DNA of 6,154 bases from an uncultured Eubacterium sp. (GTDB lineage: Bacteria > Bacillota > Clostridia > Lachnospirales > Lachnospiraceae), in assembly GCA_946412445.1 (NCBI GenBank), contig CAMKHH010000078.1:1-6154 (forward strand), read 5' to 3'. Shown here piece by piece: positions 1 through 5,994 of this stretch. The notes below the pieces were generated by a model. That model saw only the letters and a list, made by a program, of their open reading frames with translations, had not been told where the DNA came from and ran no database searches. The stretch's first letter is position 1; each line of letters opens with the position of its first letter. A program made the translations under genes and the position numbers.

Positions 1-45
1 ATTGTCAGAAGTTTTGTGGAGTATAAGGGAAAAGGAGATGAATGA
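1..45 (+). CDS. C-terminal tail of an upstream gene, probably sulfate permease CysW (partial)
   Basis: Reading frame 1 is open from the window edge and ends at a TGA at 43-45, giving the last 14 residues IVRSFVEYKGKGDE. The tail is short, basic and then acidic, which suits the cytoplasmic end of an ABC permease after its last membrane helix. The stop lies 4 nt before the preferred CysA start, as expected of a co-translated partner. The identity as CysW is inferred from gene order (sulfate permease genes usually sit next to cysA); 14 residues are too few to prove it. Confidence 0.5.
   Translation: MVRSFVEYKGKGDE
32..41 (+). promoter_or_regulatory. Ribosome binding site that sets the cysA start
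   Basis: AAGGAGATGA matches the extended anti-Shine-Dalgarno partner AAGGAGGTGA at nine of ten bases. It ends 8 nt before the ATG at 50, which is good spacing. The in-frame ATG at 38 lies inside this element with no spacer, and an in-frame TTG at 2 has no visible site, so 50 is the preferred start. The site also overlaps the end of the upstream coding sequence, which suggests translational coupling. Confidence 0.65.
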
Positions 46-49
46 AGCG

Positions 50-1108
50 ATGTATGTGGAGCTTAAGGATATCAATAAAACATTTGCGGATTACAAAGCC
101 TCGGATCATGTAAGTTTCGGTATAGAGAAAGGAAAACTGATTGGGCTCTTAGGGCCAAGCGGCAGTGGAAAGACAACAATTCTTCGCATGATTGCGGGCC
201 TGGAGATTCCGGATTCCGGAGAGATTATCATCGACGGAAAGGTTGTAAATCAGGTTCCTCCAAGCCAGCGGAAAATCGGTTTTGTCTTTCAGAATTATGC
301 CCTGTTCCGATATATGACGGTGTATGACAATATAGCCTTTGGTCTGAAGATACAAAAAGAGAGTAAGAAGATAATAGATGAGAGGGTCCGATATCTGATT
401 CAATTGATTGGTTTGGAAGGCCTGGAAAAAAGATATCCGGGGCAGCTGTCCGGAGGACAGAAGCAAAGAGTTGCTTTTGCCAGGGCATTGGCACCCAATC
501 CCCAACTGCTTCTTCTGGATGAACCCTTCGCCGCCATCGATGCAAAGGTGAGGAAGGAATTACGCTCCTGGCTGAAAGAGATGATCGGGCAGCTTGGGAT
601 TACCAGTATCTTTGTAACCCACGACCAGGAGGAGGCAATTGAAGTTGCCGATGAGATTATCATAACAAATCACGGACGTGTTGAGCAGAAAGGAACACCC
701 GTAGAGATATATAAGAACCCTGCAACCGATTTTTCGGCAGCTTTTTTCGGAGATGGAACGATTATAAAGGATTATAGCAGGTTTAAAAGCTTTGAAAAGA
801 TATCCGGTGCTGCAACTGCAATTGTCCGGCCGGAATTCTTACGGATTACGAAGAAAAATGAAGTCCAGAAATATAAAAGTTCCTGCTCGGAGGGAGTGGT
901 ACAGAGTATCTCCTTTCGCGGAAGAAGTCTGGAAGTACGTGTCCGTGTGGAGGATATCCTTCTCATCGCAAACAGGGATCCGGAGGAAGCAGAACTTGAA
1001 CCGGGAGAAGTTGTAGATGTATTTATCTACCGGATGTTCGCTTTAAAAGGCAAGGAGGCTGTTTTGCTGGAAAACCAGGCGATGGTGGATGATTCACTGA
1101 TTATCTAA
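50..1108 (+). CDS. cysA: Sulfate/thiosulfate ABC transporter ATP-binding protein CysA
   Basis: This is the 352-residue cytoplasmic ATPase that powers import of sulfate (and often thiosulfate) through a CysT/CysW-type permease pair. Visible motifs are Walker A GPSGSGKT at residues 35-42, the Q-loop glutamine at 81, the signature LSGGQKQR at 133-140, Walker B LLLLDE ending at E158, a D-loop reading AAID instead of the usual GALD, and the switch histidine H191. The segment LFRYMTVYDNIAFGL after the Q-loop is typical of CysA rather than a generic importer ATPase. The C-terminal third, from about residue 255 (IVRPE at 258-262), is a TOBE-like regulatory domain. Length is normal for the family. The start at 50 is chosen on ribosome-site spacing; ATG 38 would add four residues. 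The stop overlaps the next gene's ribosome site. A molybdate (ModC) or other anion specificity is less likely given the sulfur genes that follow. Confidence 0.9.
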   Translation: MYVELKDINKTFADYKASDHVSFGIEKGKLIGLLGPSGSGKTTILRMIAGLEIPDSGEIIIDGKVVNQVPPSQRKIGFVFQNYALFRYMTVYDNIAFGLKIQKESKKIIDERVRYLIQLIGLEGLEKRYPGQLSGGQKQRVAFARALAPNPQLLLLDEPFAAIDAKVRKELRSWLKEMIGQLGITSIFVTHDQEEAIEVADEIIITNHGRVEQKGTPVEIYKNPATDFSAAFFGDGTIIKDYSRFKSFEKISGAATAIVRPEFLRITKKNEVQKYKSSCSEGVVQSISFRGRSLEVRVRVEDILLIANRDPEEAELEPGEVVDVFIYRMFALKGKEAVLLENQAMVDDSLII

Positions 1109-1117
1109 GGAGGGGAC

Positions 1118-2800
1118 ATGGATTTTAAAAGACTGGAGACAGATATCTTAATTATCGGAGGAGGGACAGCCGGCTGTTTTGCGGCTCTGACCATCGCCGC
1201 AGAGAGTGATGCAGAGGTACTGCTTGTTGAAAAGGCCAATATAAAGAGAAGTGGGTGCCTCGCGGCGGGTGTCAATGCAATTAATGCGTATATTACAGAA
1301 GGGCAGACACCCGAAGACTATGTGGGTTATGCAAAGAGGGATGCAGAAGAAATCGTCAGAGAAGATCTGCTTTTGTCCATGGCAGAGAGGCTTAATGCGG
1401 TTACGCAAAAACTCGAGAAGCTTGGGCTTGTCATCCAGAAGGATGAGCAGGGAAGATATGCAGCAAGAGGAACGCGCAATATAAAAATCAATGGTGAGAA
1501 TATAAAGCCAATCCTGGCAAATTCCCTGAAAGGTCAGAAGCAGGTAAAGGTGCTCAATCATATCAACATTACGGATTATGTGGTGGAAAATCAGGAAATC
1601 AAGGGAGCATTTGGATTCCATGTGGAAGAAAAAGTAGGGTATCTGATTCAGGCGAAAGCAGTTATCTGTGCCACAGGGGGAGCGGCAGGGTTATATAAAC
1701 CAAACAATCCCGGGTTTTCCAGGCACAAGATGTGGTATCCTCCATTTAACACGGGAGCGGGATATGCCATGGGAATCCGTGCCGGTGCTGAAATGACTAC
1801 ATTTGAAATGCGTTTTATTGCCCTAAGGTGTAAGGATACCATAGCCCCTACAGGAACGATCGCCCAGGGCGCAAAGGCGGGGCAGATCAACAGCAGAGGG
1901 GAGAATTATGAGAAAACCTATGGTCTCACCACTTCCCAGAGAGTGTATGGAACGATACGGGAAAATATGGAGGGAAGAGGCCCTTGTTATCTGGATACCC
2001 GGGGAATTTCCAAGAAACAGGAAGAAGAGCTTTACAAAGCCTACTTGAATATGGCACCCAGCCAGACCTTAAAATGGATGGAGGCAGGAAAAGGACCATC
2101 CGATGAACCTGTGGAAATCGAAGGCACCGAACCATATATCGTAGGTGGACACACTGCCAGCGGCTATTGGGTGGATGAAAAAAGAGAAACCACGATACAT
2201 GGTCTGTATGCAGCGGGAGATGTCGCAGGCGGATGTCCTCAAAAATATGTTACAGGGGCCCTGGCCGAAGGAGAGATTGCTGCCCAGGCGGCAGCCTTAT
2301 ATATCAGAGAAAAGGAAATACGTCCCATAAAAGAGAAGGAAGTAGAAAAAAAAGGAAAAGAGTATCTGTCTTTTTTCTGGAACAAATCCGGTACATTTAC
2401 GATAGAGCAGGTGGAGGAGACCATGCAGAAAGTCATGGATCAGTATGCCGGAGGGATATCCGTTCATTACCAATTCAATCAGAAACAGCTTCTGGTGGCA
2501 GAGGAGAAGATTAGATTCTTGTCGGATATCAGTAAAAAGCTTCATGCGGAGGATATGGATGATCTGCTCAGAATTTATGAATTGAGGGAACGGCTTGTAG
2601 TTTGTGAAACGCTGATTGCACATCTGAGAGCGAGAAAAGAGACGAGATGGCACAGCTTTTGTGAAAATATGGATTATCCCCAAAAGAGTGATCAGTGGCT
2701 CATATATGTGAATTCCAGGATGGAGAATGGAGTCATACGAATTATCTACAGAGATCTGGTTACGGGAGGTGAGAAGTATGAGCATAAGGATTCAAAGTGA
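1118..2800 (+). CDS. aprA: AprA-like adenylylsulfate reductase flavoprotein (alpha) subunit
   Basis: This 560-residue FAD protein belongs to the fumarate reductase/AprA superfamily and is predicted to reduce APS to sulfite plus AMP. The FAD dinucleotide fold begins with IIGGGTAG at residues 12-19, followed by the acidic E39 and the AprA-like stretch KRSGCLAAGVNAINAY at 44-59. The substrate region has TTFEMRFIALRCKD, containing R232 and R237, which parallels the AprA segment bearing a substrate arginine. GGHTASGYW (H345) parallels the active-site histidine region, and AAGD at 365-368 is the second FAD contact. The C-terminal helical domain ends with ARKETRWHSFCENMDYP, an AprA/SdhA-type signature. 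It is shorter than dissimilatory AprA proteins (about 650 residues). The ribosome site AAGGAGG at 1107-1113 overlaps the cysA stop. The AprB-like gene overlaps its end by 23 nt. Because it sits with CysA and CysD/CysN, APS reduction for assimilation is more likely than succinate or fumarate chemistry. The residue equivalences are from memory, not an alignment. Confidence 0.85.
   Translation: MDFKRLETDILIIGGGTAGCFAALTIAAESDAEVLLVEKANIKRSGCLAAGVNAINAYITEGQTPEDYVGYAKRDAEEIVREDLLLSMAERLNAVTQKLEKLGLVIQKDEQGRYAARGTRNIKINGENIKPILANSLKGQKQVKVLNHINITDYVVENQEIKGAFGFHVEEKVGYLIQAKAVICATGGAAGLYKPNNPGFSRHKMWYPPFNTGAGYAMGIRAGAEMTTFEMRFIALRCKDTIAPTGTIAQGAKAGQINSRGENYEKTYGLTTSQRVYGTIRENMEGRGPCYLDTRGISKKQEEELYKAYLNMAPSQTLKWMEAGKGPSDEPVEIEGTEPYIVGGHTASGYWVDEKRETTIHGLYAAGDVAGGCPQKYVTGALAEGEIAAQAAALYIREKEIRPIKEKEVEKKGKEYLSFFWNKSGTFTIEQVEETMQKVMDQYAGGISVHYQFNQKQLLVAEEKIRFLSDISKKLHAEDMDDLLRIYELRERLVVCETLIAHLRARKETRWHSFCENMDYPQKSDQWLIYVNSRMENGVIRIIYRDLVTGGEKYEHKDSK
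2765..2772 (+). promoter_or_regulatory. Ribosome binding site inside the aprA 3' end that sets the aprB start
   Basis: GGAGGTGA is a perfect anti-Shine-Dalgarno complement and ends 5 nt before the ATG at 2778. It lies within aprA codons, so the two genes overlap and translation is probably coupled, which would suit a fixed subunit ratio. It favours 2778 over the upstream in-frame ATG at 2727, which would add 17 residues before the conserved ferredoxin start. Confidence 0.75.
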
Positions 2801-3092
2801 GGGCTGCATCGGCTGCGGACGCTGCATGGAGGTATGTCCGGGAAACCTGATTAAAAAGGATGAAAATGGAAAGGCTTGTATCCGCCGCCCGCAGGACTGT
2901 TGGGGCTGCACTTCCTGTATTAAGGAATGTGGAGTAAACGCCATCGGCTTTTATCTTGGAATTGATATGGGCGGCCGTGGCAGTGTGCTCACGGTTGAAA
3001 AGCAGGGGCATATCTGTCATTGGCGGATAGAGAGCCCGGAAGGGCAGGTAAGAATCATAGACGTAGATCAAAGAGATTCCAATAACTATTAG
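2778..3092 (+). CDS. aprB: AprB-like two-[4Fe-4S] ferredoxin (beta) subunit of APS reductase
   Basis: This 104-residue iron-sulfur protein would pass electrons to the FAD of the AprA-like subunit. Two complete cluster motifs are visible: C10, C13, C16, C20 ([12 protein letters not shown]) and C41, C44, C47, C51 ([11 protein letters not shown]). W42 falls in the CWxC position where AprB proteins carry a tryptophan between a cluster and the flavin; that role is recalled from the structural literature. After the clusters, residues about 57-100 form a short beta-rich segment ([15 protein letters not shown]) comparable to the AprB strand region. The long C-terminal tail of dissimilatory AprB, which wraps the alpha subunit, is absent, so the protein is well short of the usual 150 or so residues. 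The first cluster lacks the insertion seen in dissimilatory AprB, and the second ends in ECG instead of the usual CP. The 23-nt overlap with aprA argues for a dedicated partner and not a general ferredoxin. Confidence 0.85.
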   Translation: MSIRIQSEGCIGCGRCMEVCPGNLIKKDENGKACIRRPQDCWGCTSCIKECGVNAIGFYLGIDMGGRGSVLTVEKQGHICHWRIESPEGQVRIIDVDQRDSNNY

Positions 3093-3105
3093 GAGGAGAG
3101 CAAGG

Positions 3106-4005
3106 ATGAGTGAATTAACCCATTTGGAGGAGTTGGAAGCGGAAGCCATCTATATTATGCGGGAGGTGGCGGCCGAGTGTGAAAATCCCGTGATGCTGTA
3201 TTCAATCGGAAAGGACAGCTCGGTTATGCTGCATCTGGCATTAAAGGCATTTTATCCTGAAAAGCCGCCGTTTCCATTTCTTCATATAGATACCACATGG
3301 AAATTTCGTGAAATGATCGAATTCCGGAACAAGACAGCAGAAGAGCTTGGTATTGATATGCTTGTGTATACCAATCAGGAAGGTGTGAAAGCCGGAATCA
3401 ATCCTTTTGACCATGGCTCGGCCTATACGGATATCATGAAAACGCAGGCGCTGAAACAGGCACTTAATAAATACCAGTTTGACGCAGCCTTTGGCGGCGG
3501 ACGAAGGGACGAAGAAAAATCCCGGGCAAAGGAACGGATTTTCTCCTTCCGTAACCAGGCACAGGCATGGGAGCCAAAAAACCAGAGACCAGAGATGTGG
3601 AAGCTTTATAATACCAAGATGCATAAAGGGGAAAGTATTCGTGTTTTTCCAATTTCCAACTGGACAGAAAAAGACATCTGGCAATACATCAAACAAGAGA
3701 ACATTGAAATTGTTCCCCTTTATTTTGCAAAGGAACGCCCTGTCGTATATCGGGATGGGAATATCATCATGGTGGATGATGACCGGATGAAGCTTAAGAC
3801 GGGGGAGGAGATTGTGCAGAAAAAGGTTCGTTTCCGGACACTGGGGTGCTATCCGCTTACCGGAGGCTGTGAGTCTGAAGCGGATACTCTGGATGAGATT
3901 ATTGAAGAAACTTTGCGTGCTGTATCTTCCGAGCGTACCAGCAGAGTAATCGATCATGAGGCGGCAGGCAGTATGGAGAGAAGAAAAAGGGAGGGCTATT
4001 TCTAA
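3106..4005 (+). CDS. cysD: Sulfate adenylyltransferase subunit 2 (CysD)
   Basis: This is the catalytic subunit of heterodimeric ATP sulfurylase, which joins sulfate and ATP to make APS and pyrophosphate in the cytoplasm. The 299-residue protein has the family hallmarks in order: the PP-loop [13 protein letters not shown] around residues 32-44, [16 protein letters not shown], the [21 protein letters not shown] region (the usual arginine-rich active-site loop), [30 protein letters not shown], and the C-terminal [11 protein letters not shown] segment followed by RKREGYF. Length and ending match typical CysD (about 300 residues). The PP-loop family also holds PAPS reductase (CysH), but the SIGKDSS loop, the [13 protein letters not shown] segment and the CysN neighbour settle it as CysD. 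The ribosome site AGGAGG begins one base before the end of the aprB stop. CysN follows after one base. Confidence 0.97.
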   Translation: MSELTHLEELEAEAIYIMREVAAECENPVMLYSIGKDSSVMLHLALKAFYPEKPPFPFLHIDTTWKFREMIEFRNKTAEELGIDMLVYTNQEGVKAGINPFDHGSAYTDIMKTQALKQALNKYQFDAAFGGGRRDEEKSRAKERIFSFRNQAQAWEPKNQRPEMWKLYNTKMHKGESIRVFPISNWTEKDIWQYIKQENIEIVPLYFAKERPVVYRDGNIIMVDDDRMKLKTGEEIVQKKVRFRTLGCYPLTGGCESEADTLDEIIEETLRAVSSERTSRVIDHEAAGSMERRKREGYF

Positions 4006-4006
4006 G

Positions 4007-5665
4007 ATGAAGGGATTGTTGAAATTTATAACCTGCGGAAGTGTTGACGATGGAAAATCCACCTTAATCGGCCATATCCTGTATGATTCCAAGCTGCTTT
4101 ATGCGGATCAGGAGCGTGCGCTGGAACTGGAATCGAAGGTGGGAAGCCGTGGCGGAGAGCTGGACTATTCTCTTTTGCTGGACGGACTGATGGCAGAGCG
4201 TGAGCAGGGTATCACGATCGATGTGGCTTATCGTTATTTTACAACAGACAGCCGCAGCTTTATTGTGGCAGATACCCCGGGGCATGAGGAGTATACCAGA
4301 AACATGGCGGTAGGTGCGTCTTTTGCAGATCTGGCCGTGATCCTTGTAGATGCTTCAAAAGGTGTACTTGTTCAGACCAGACGCCATGCCAGAATCTGTT
4401 CTTTGATGGGCATCCGGCATTTTGTATTTGCGGTAAATAAAATTGACCTGATGGATTACAGTCAGGATATTTTCAGGAGTATAGAGGGGCAGATTGGGCA
4501 GCTGGTGGAAGAACTGGGGCTGACAAATGTAAAAATCATACCAGTATCGGCCACAGAGGGAGATAACGTAACTATGCCCTCCCAAAACATGGACTGGTAT
4601 CAGGACGAGACATTACTGGCATATCTGGAGCAGGTGGATGTGAGTGATGTGGAAGAAGAGCAGGGATTCTATCTTCCGGTACAGAGAGTCTGCCGTCCTA
4701 ATCATGCTTTCAGAGGATTTCAAGGGCAGGTAGAGTCCGGAGCAGTAGAGAAGGGACAGGAAATTACTACACTCCCAAGCGGAGAAACAGCGATTGTGAA
4801 AAGTATCTTCGTAGGAAACCATGAAACAGAAAAAGCAGAGAAAGGGCAGCCGGTCACCATCCAGCTGGATCGGGAAGTTGATGTATCCAGAGGATGTATC
4901 CTTGAAGCTGCTGCGGAAACAAGGGTGGCTAACCAGATAGAAGGCAGAATTCTGTGGATGGATGATACACCGCTTACCGAAGGCAGGAATTTCTTTGTAA
5001 AAGCGGGAACAAAAACAATTCCGGGTACGGTTACGAAGATCTGTTACTCCATCGATGTAAATACCGGGGAAGAAAAGCGTACAGATTCTTTGAAGAAAAA
5101 TGAGATTGCTCTATGCCGGATCGTATTTGCTCAGAAAATCGTTGTGGATGCGTTCAAACACCATAAAACATTGGGTGAATTTATACTGATAGACCGTGTA
5201 AGTAATATGACCTCTGCCTGTGGGGTTGTTGATAAGGCTTCGGTGCGGGAAGGCGGATCCGGTTATGGAGAGATAAGAGAAGTCCGTTATAGATTAAAGG
5301 GGCAGTTCCCCATAACCGCAGGATTTTCTGAGGAATCAGATCAGTTCAGCACAGAATTCTTAAAAGATGTGGAGGCAAGGCTTGGAGGATTCGGCAGACA
5401 TACGTATCTTGCGGAGAATTTGAACGACTCAAACTTTGTGGAGGTTGTGAAAGCCCTGTCTGAAGCCGGAATTATAACATTACTTCCAACCACAAGGGAG
5501 AAGGAAGAAAAACTTCTGGATGCGCTGGGGGAATCCTTTTTGAATATTGCCAAGAAGGGTGAGAATCTATCCGTGGAGGATGTCGTAACAGAGATTATCA
5601 AAGCATCATCCCTGCAGCAAATGGAAGAAAAACATGTTGACAACGAAGGAGGGTTAGGGATATAA
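4007..5665 (+). CDS. cysN: Sulfate adenylyltransferase subunit 1 (CysN GTPase) with a degenerate APS kinase-like C-terminal domain
   Basis: CysN couples GTP hydrolysis to APS formation by CysD. The 552-residue protein has a translation-factor GTPase domain: P-loop GSVDDGKS at 11-18, REQGITID (switch I) at 65-72, DTPGH at 89-93, NKID at 144-147 and SATEGDN at 181-187. EF-Tu-like beta-barrel domains follow (RPNHAFRGFQGQVESG and onward) to about residue 439. Canonical stand-alone CysN ends near here (about 475 residues in E. coli), while CysNC fusions add an APS kinase of about 170-200 residues. This protein instead adds residues 440-552, which look like a collapsed APS kinase without a P-loop (described separately). 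It is therefore expected to have no APS kinase activity. The start at 4007 is one base after the cysD stop, with GGAGGG at 3990-3995; the longer in-frame start at 3956 would add 17 residues before the conserved LLKFITCGSVDDGKS opening. Confidence 0.96.
   Translation: MKGLLKFITCGSVDDGKSTLIGHILYDSKLLYADQERALELESKVGSRGGELDYSLLLDGLMAEREQGITIDVAYRYFTTDSRSFIVADTPGHEEYTRNMAVGASFADLAVILVDASKGVLVQTRRHARICSLMGIRHFVFAVNKIDLMDYSQDIFRSIEGQIGQLVEELGLTNVKIIPVSATEGDNVTMPSQNMDWYQDETLLAYLEQVDVSDVEEEQGFYLPVQRVCRPNHAFRGFQGQVESGAVEKGQEITTLPSGETAIVKSIFVGNHETEKAEKGQPVTIQLDREVDVSRGCILEAAAETRVANQIEGRILWMDDTPLTEGRNFFVKAGTKTIPGTVTKICYSIDVNTGEEKRTDSLKKNEIALCRIVFAQKIVVDAFKHHKTLGEFILIDRVSNMTSACGVVDKASVREGGSGYGEIREVRYRLKGQFPITAGFSEESDQFSTEFLKDVEARLGGFGRHTYLAENLNDSNFVEVVKALSEAGIITLLPTTREKEEKLLDALGESFLNIAKKGENLSVEDVVTEIIKASSLQQMEEKHVDNEGGLGI
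5324..5662 (+). other. Vestigial APS kinase (CysC)-like domain at the C-terminus of CysN
   Basis: Residues 440-552 of CysN align by eye with the start, middle and end of the CysC domain of CysNC fusions. FSEESDQFSTEFLKDVEARL stands where FTGLSGSGKST and the following helix would be. GRHTYL at 463-468 is identical to the CysC strand before its DGD motif, here replaced by AENLND. FVEVVKALSEAGIITLL at 477-493 matches the VGEVAKLMADAGLIVL strand. TREKEEKLLDALGESF resembles the FRAERE segment, and LSVEDVVTEII at 521-531 resembles the terminal helix. The P-loop, the DGDxxR motif, the stretch between GRHTYL and the EAGII strand, and the KARAG/lid region are missing. The reading frame is intact, so this is a retained domain and not a broken gene. 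Homology is inferred from memory of the CysC consensus. Confidence 0.7.
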
Positions 5666-5666
5666 T
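5637..5666 (+). promoter_or_regulatory. Full-consensus sigma-A promoter for yezD, starting inside the end of cysN
   Basis: TTGACA at 5637-5642 and TATAAT at 5661-5666 match the vegetative consensus at all twelve positions, with an 18-nt spacer. The -35 and most of the spacer lie in the last codons of cysN. Transcription would start near 5673, leaving a leader of about 40 nt before the yezD ATG. This would let yezD, and possibly genes beyond it, be transcribed independently of the sulfate operon. Confidence 0.7.
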
Positions 5667-5674
5667 TATATAAA

Positions 5675-5693
5675 TCCCATAGAATTAATAGGA
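5675..5693 (+). promoter_or_regulatory. Operator-like inverted repeat at the predicted yezD transcription start
   Basis: TCCCAT at 5675-5680 and ATAGGA at 5688-5693 form an inverted repeat with one mismatched pair, centred at 5684 in an AT-rich context. It lies just downstream of the TATAAT box, where a bound repressor would block initiation. A second overlapping dyad, GGGAT at 5657-5661 with ATCCC at 5674-5678, brackets the -10 box. The arrangement recalls AT-rich dyads bound by Rrf2-family cysteine regulators such as CymR, but the regulator is not identifiable from the sequence. Confidence 0.4.
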
Positions 5694-5715
5694 AATAAGA
5701 GCGGAGGATTCAAGG

Positions 5716-5859
5716 ATGGAAGAAAAGAGGTTAAGTGATGAAGAATTGAAAACTCTTAAGAAATTGATTGAGTCCGTCCGATACGGTTCTGTCACTGTGA
5801 CAATACAGGATGGAAAAGTGATACAGATTGAAAAAAATGAAAAGATAAGGTTTAAGTAG
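5716..5859 (+). CDS. yezD: YezD family small protein (DUF2292)
   Basis: This 47-residue soluble protein starts at the ATG at 5716, with GGAGGA at 5703-5708 and a 7-nt spacer. An acidic/lysine-rich N-terminal helix (LSDEELKTLKKLIESV, residues 6-21) is followed by a predicted small beta hairpin, RYGSVTVTIQDGKVIQIEK at 22-40, ending EKIRFK. The pattern YGS, alternating valine/isoleucine, DGKVIQIE and EKIR is the DUF2292/YezD signature. The family is tiny, widespread in Firmicutes and often found by sulfur-assimilation or cysteine genes, but its biochemical role is not established as far as I know. Here it follows cysN by 50 nt, with no visible terminator between them, and has its own strong promoter, so it may be both read through and independently expressed. 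Confidence 0.85.
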   Translation: MEEKRLSDEELKTLKKLIESVRYGSVTVTIQDGKVIQIEKNEKIRFK

Positions 5860-5898
5860 CAGACAATATACTGTATGTGAAATATAAGCCGTAAAACA

Positions 5899-5929
5899 CA
5901 ATTATCAACCGATAGTTGCGCGATAATTG
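5899..5929 (+). repeat. 8-bp perfect inverted repeat upstream of the small membrane protein gene
   Basis: CAATTATC at 5899-5906 and GATAATTG at 5922-5929 are perfect inverted arms with a 15-nt centre, about three helical turns from end to end. Nested inside, CAAC at 5906-5909 and GTTG at 5915-5918 form a second small repeat. There is no T-run after it, so an operator for a dimeric protein fits better than a terminator. It sits just upstream of the predicted -35 of the following gene. Confidence 0.45.
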
Positions 5930-5941
5930 GTTGCAGCAACC
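5929..5941 (+). promoter_or_regulatory. 13-bp palindrome GGTTGCAGCAACC overlapping a -35 box
   Basis: GGTTGC and GCAACC are perfect inverted arms around a central A at 5935. The palindrome shares its first base with the preceding repeat and covers the -35 hexamer TTGCAG. A 5-bp hairpin with a CAG loop is possible, followed by a few T residues at 5947-5950, but it is too weak and too far from the T's for a convincing terminator. An operator is the better guess. Confidence 0.4.
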
Positions 5942-5959
5942 TCTGATTTTCGGTAGAAT
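5931..5959 (+). promoter_or_regulatory. Probable sigma-A promoter for the small membrane protein gene
   Basis: TTGCAG at 5931-5936 (four of six to consensus) and TAGAAT at 5954-5959 (five of six) are separated by 17 nt. Transcription would start near 5966, giving a leader of roughly 29 nt to the ATG at 5995. Its position in the only non-coding stretch before that gene supports it. The rest of 5860-5994 shows no RNA gene, riboswitch or strong terminator that I can recognise. Confidence 0.5.
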
Positions 5960-5994
5960 AGGGTTAGAAAACGAGAAAAGAGAGGAGAACAAAG

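Noticed and set aside
2..49. Longer cysA starts at TTG 2 or ATG 38
   Set aside because: TTG 2 has no ribosome site and would overlap the upstream gene. ATG 38 sits directly on the Shine-Dalgarno sequence with no spacer. The conserved protein begins at MYVEL.
2297..2785. Open frame of 162 codons on the - strand opposite the aprA 3' end
   Set aside because: It is antisense to the conserved C-terminal domain of the AprA-like protein, with no ribosome site or motif of its own seen.
1118..2800. Succinate dehydrogenase/fumarate reductase flavoprotein
   Set aside because: It is the same superfamily, but the KRSG...NAINAY and TTFEMRF..R.KD segments are AprA-like and the neighbours are sulfate genes.
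3956..4006. Upstream in-frame ATG for cysN at 3956
   Set aside because: It would add 17 residues encoded within the cysD end, with no good ribosome site, whereas the family begins shortly before the GSVDDGKS loop.
3241..4092. Long open frame (283 codons) on the - strand opposite cysD
   Set aside because: It is antisense to a well-conserved gene and its translation looks like reverse-frame coding, with no recognisable domain. cysD fully explains the stretch.
5324..5665. CysN as a working bifunctional CysNC (ATP sulfurylase plus APS kinase)
   Set aside because: The kinase P-loop, DGD motif and lid region are missing and the domain is about 60 percent of normal length, so kinase activity is not expected.
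5661..5670. TATAATTATA palindrome as a separate operator
   Set aside because: It is a simple consequence of the TATAAT box in an AT-rich stretch, so it is not counted as an independent site.
5868..5876. Small palindrome ATACtGTAT after yezD
   Set aside because: Four-base arms in AT-rich sequence are expected by chance, and nothing nearby supports a function.
5860..5960. Rho-independent terminator after yezD
   Set aside because: The only stems, CAATTATC/GATAATTG and GGTTG/CAACC, are AT-rich or short and are not followed directly by a T-run. Read-through or an unseen termination mode is possible.
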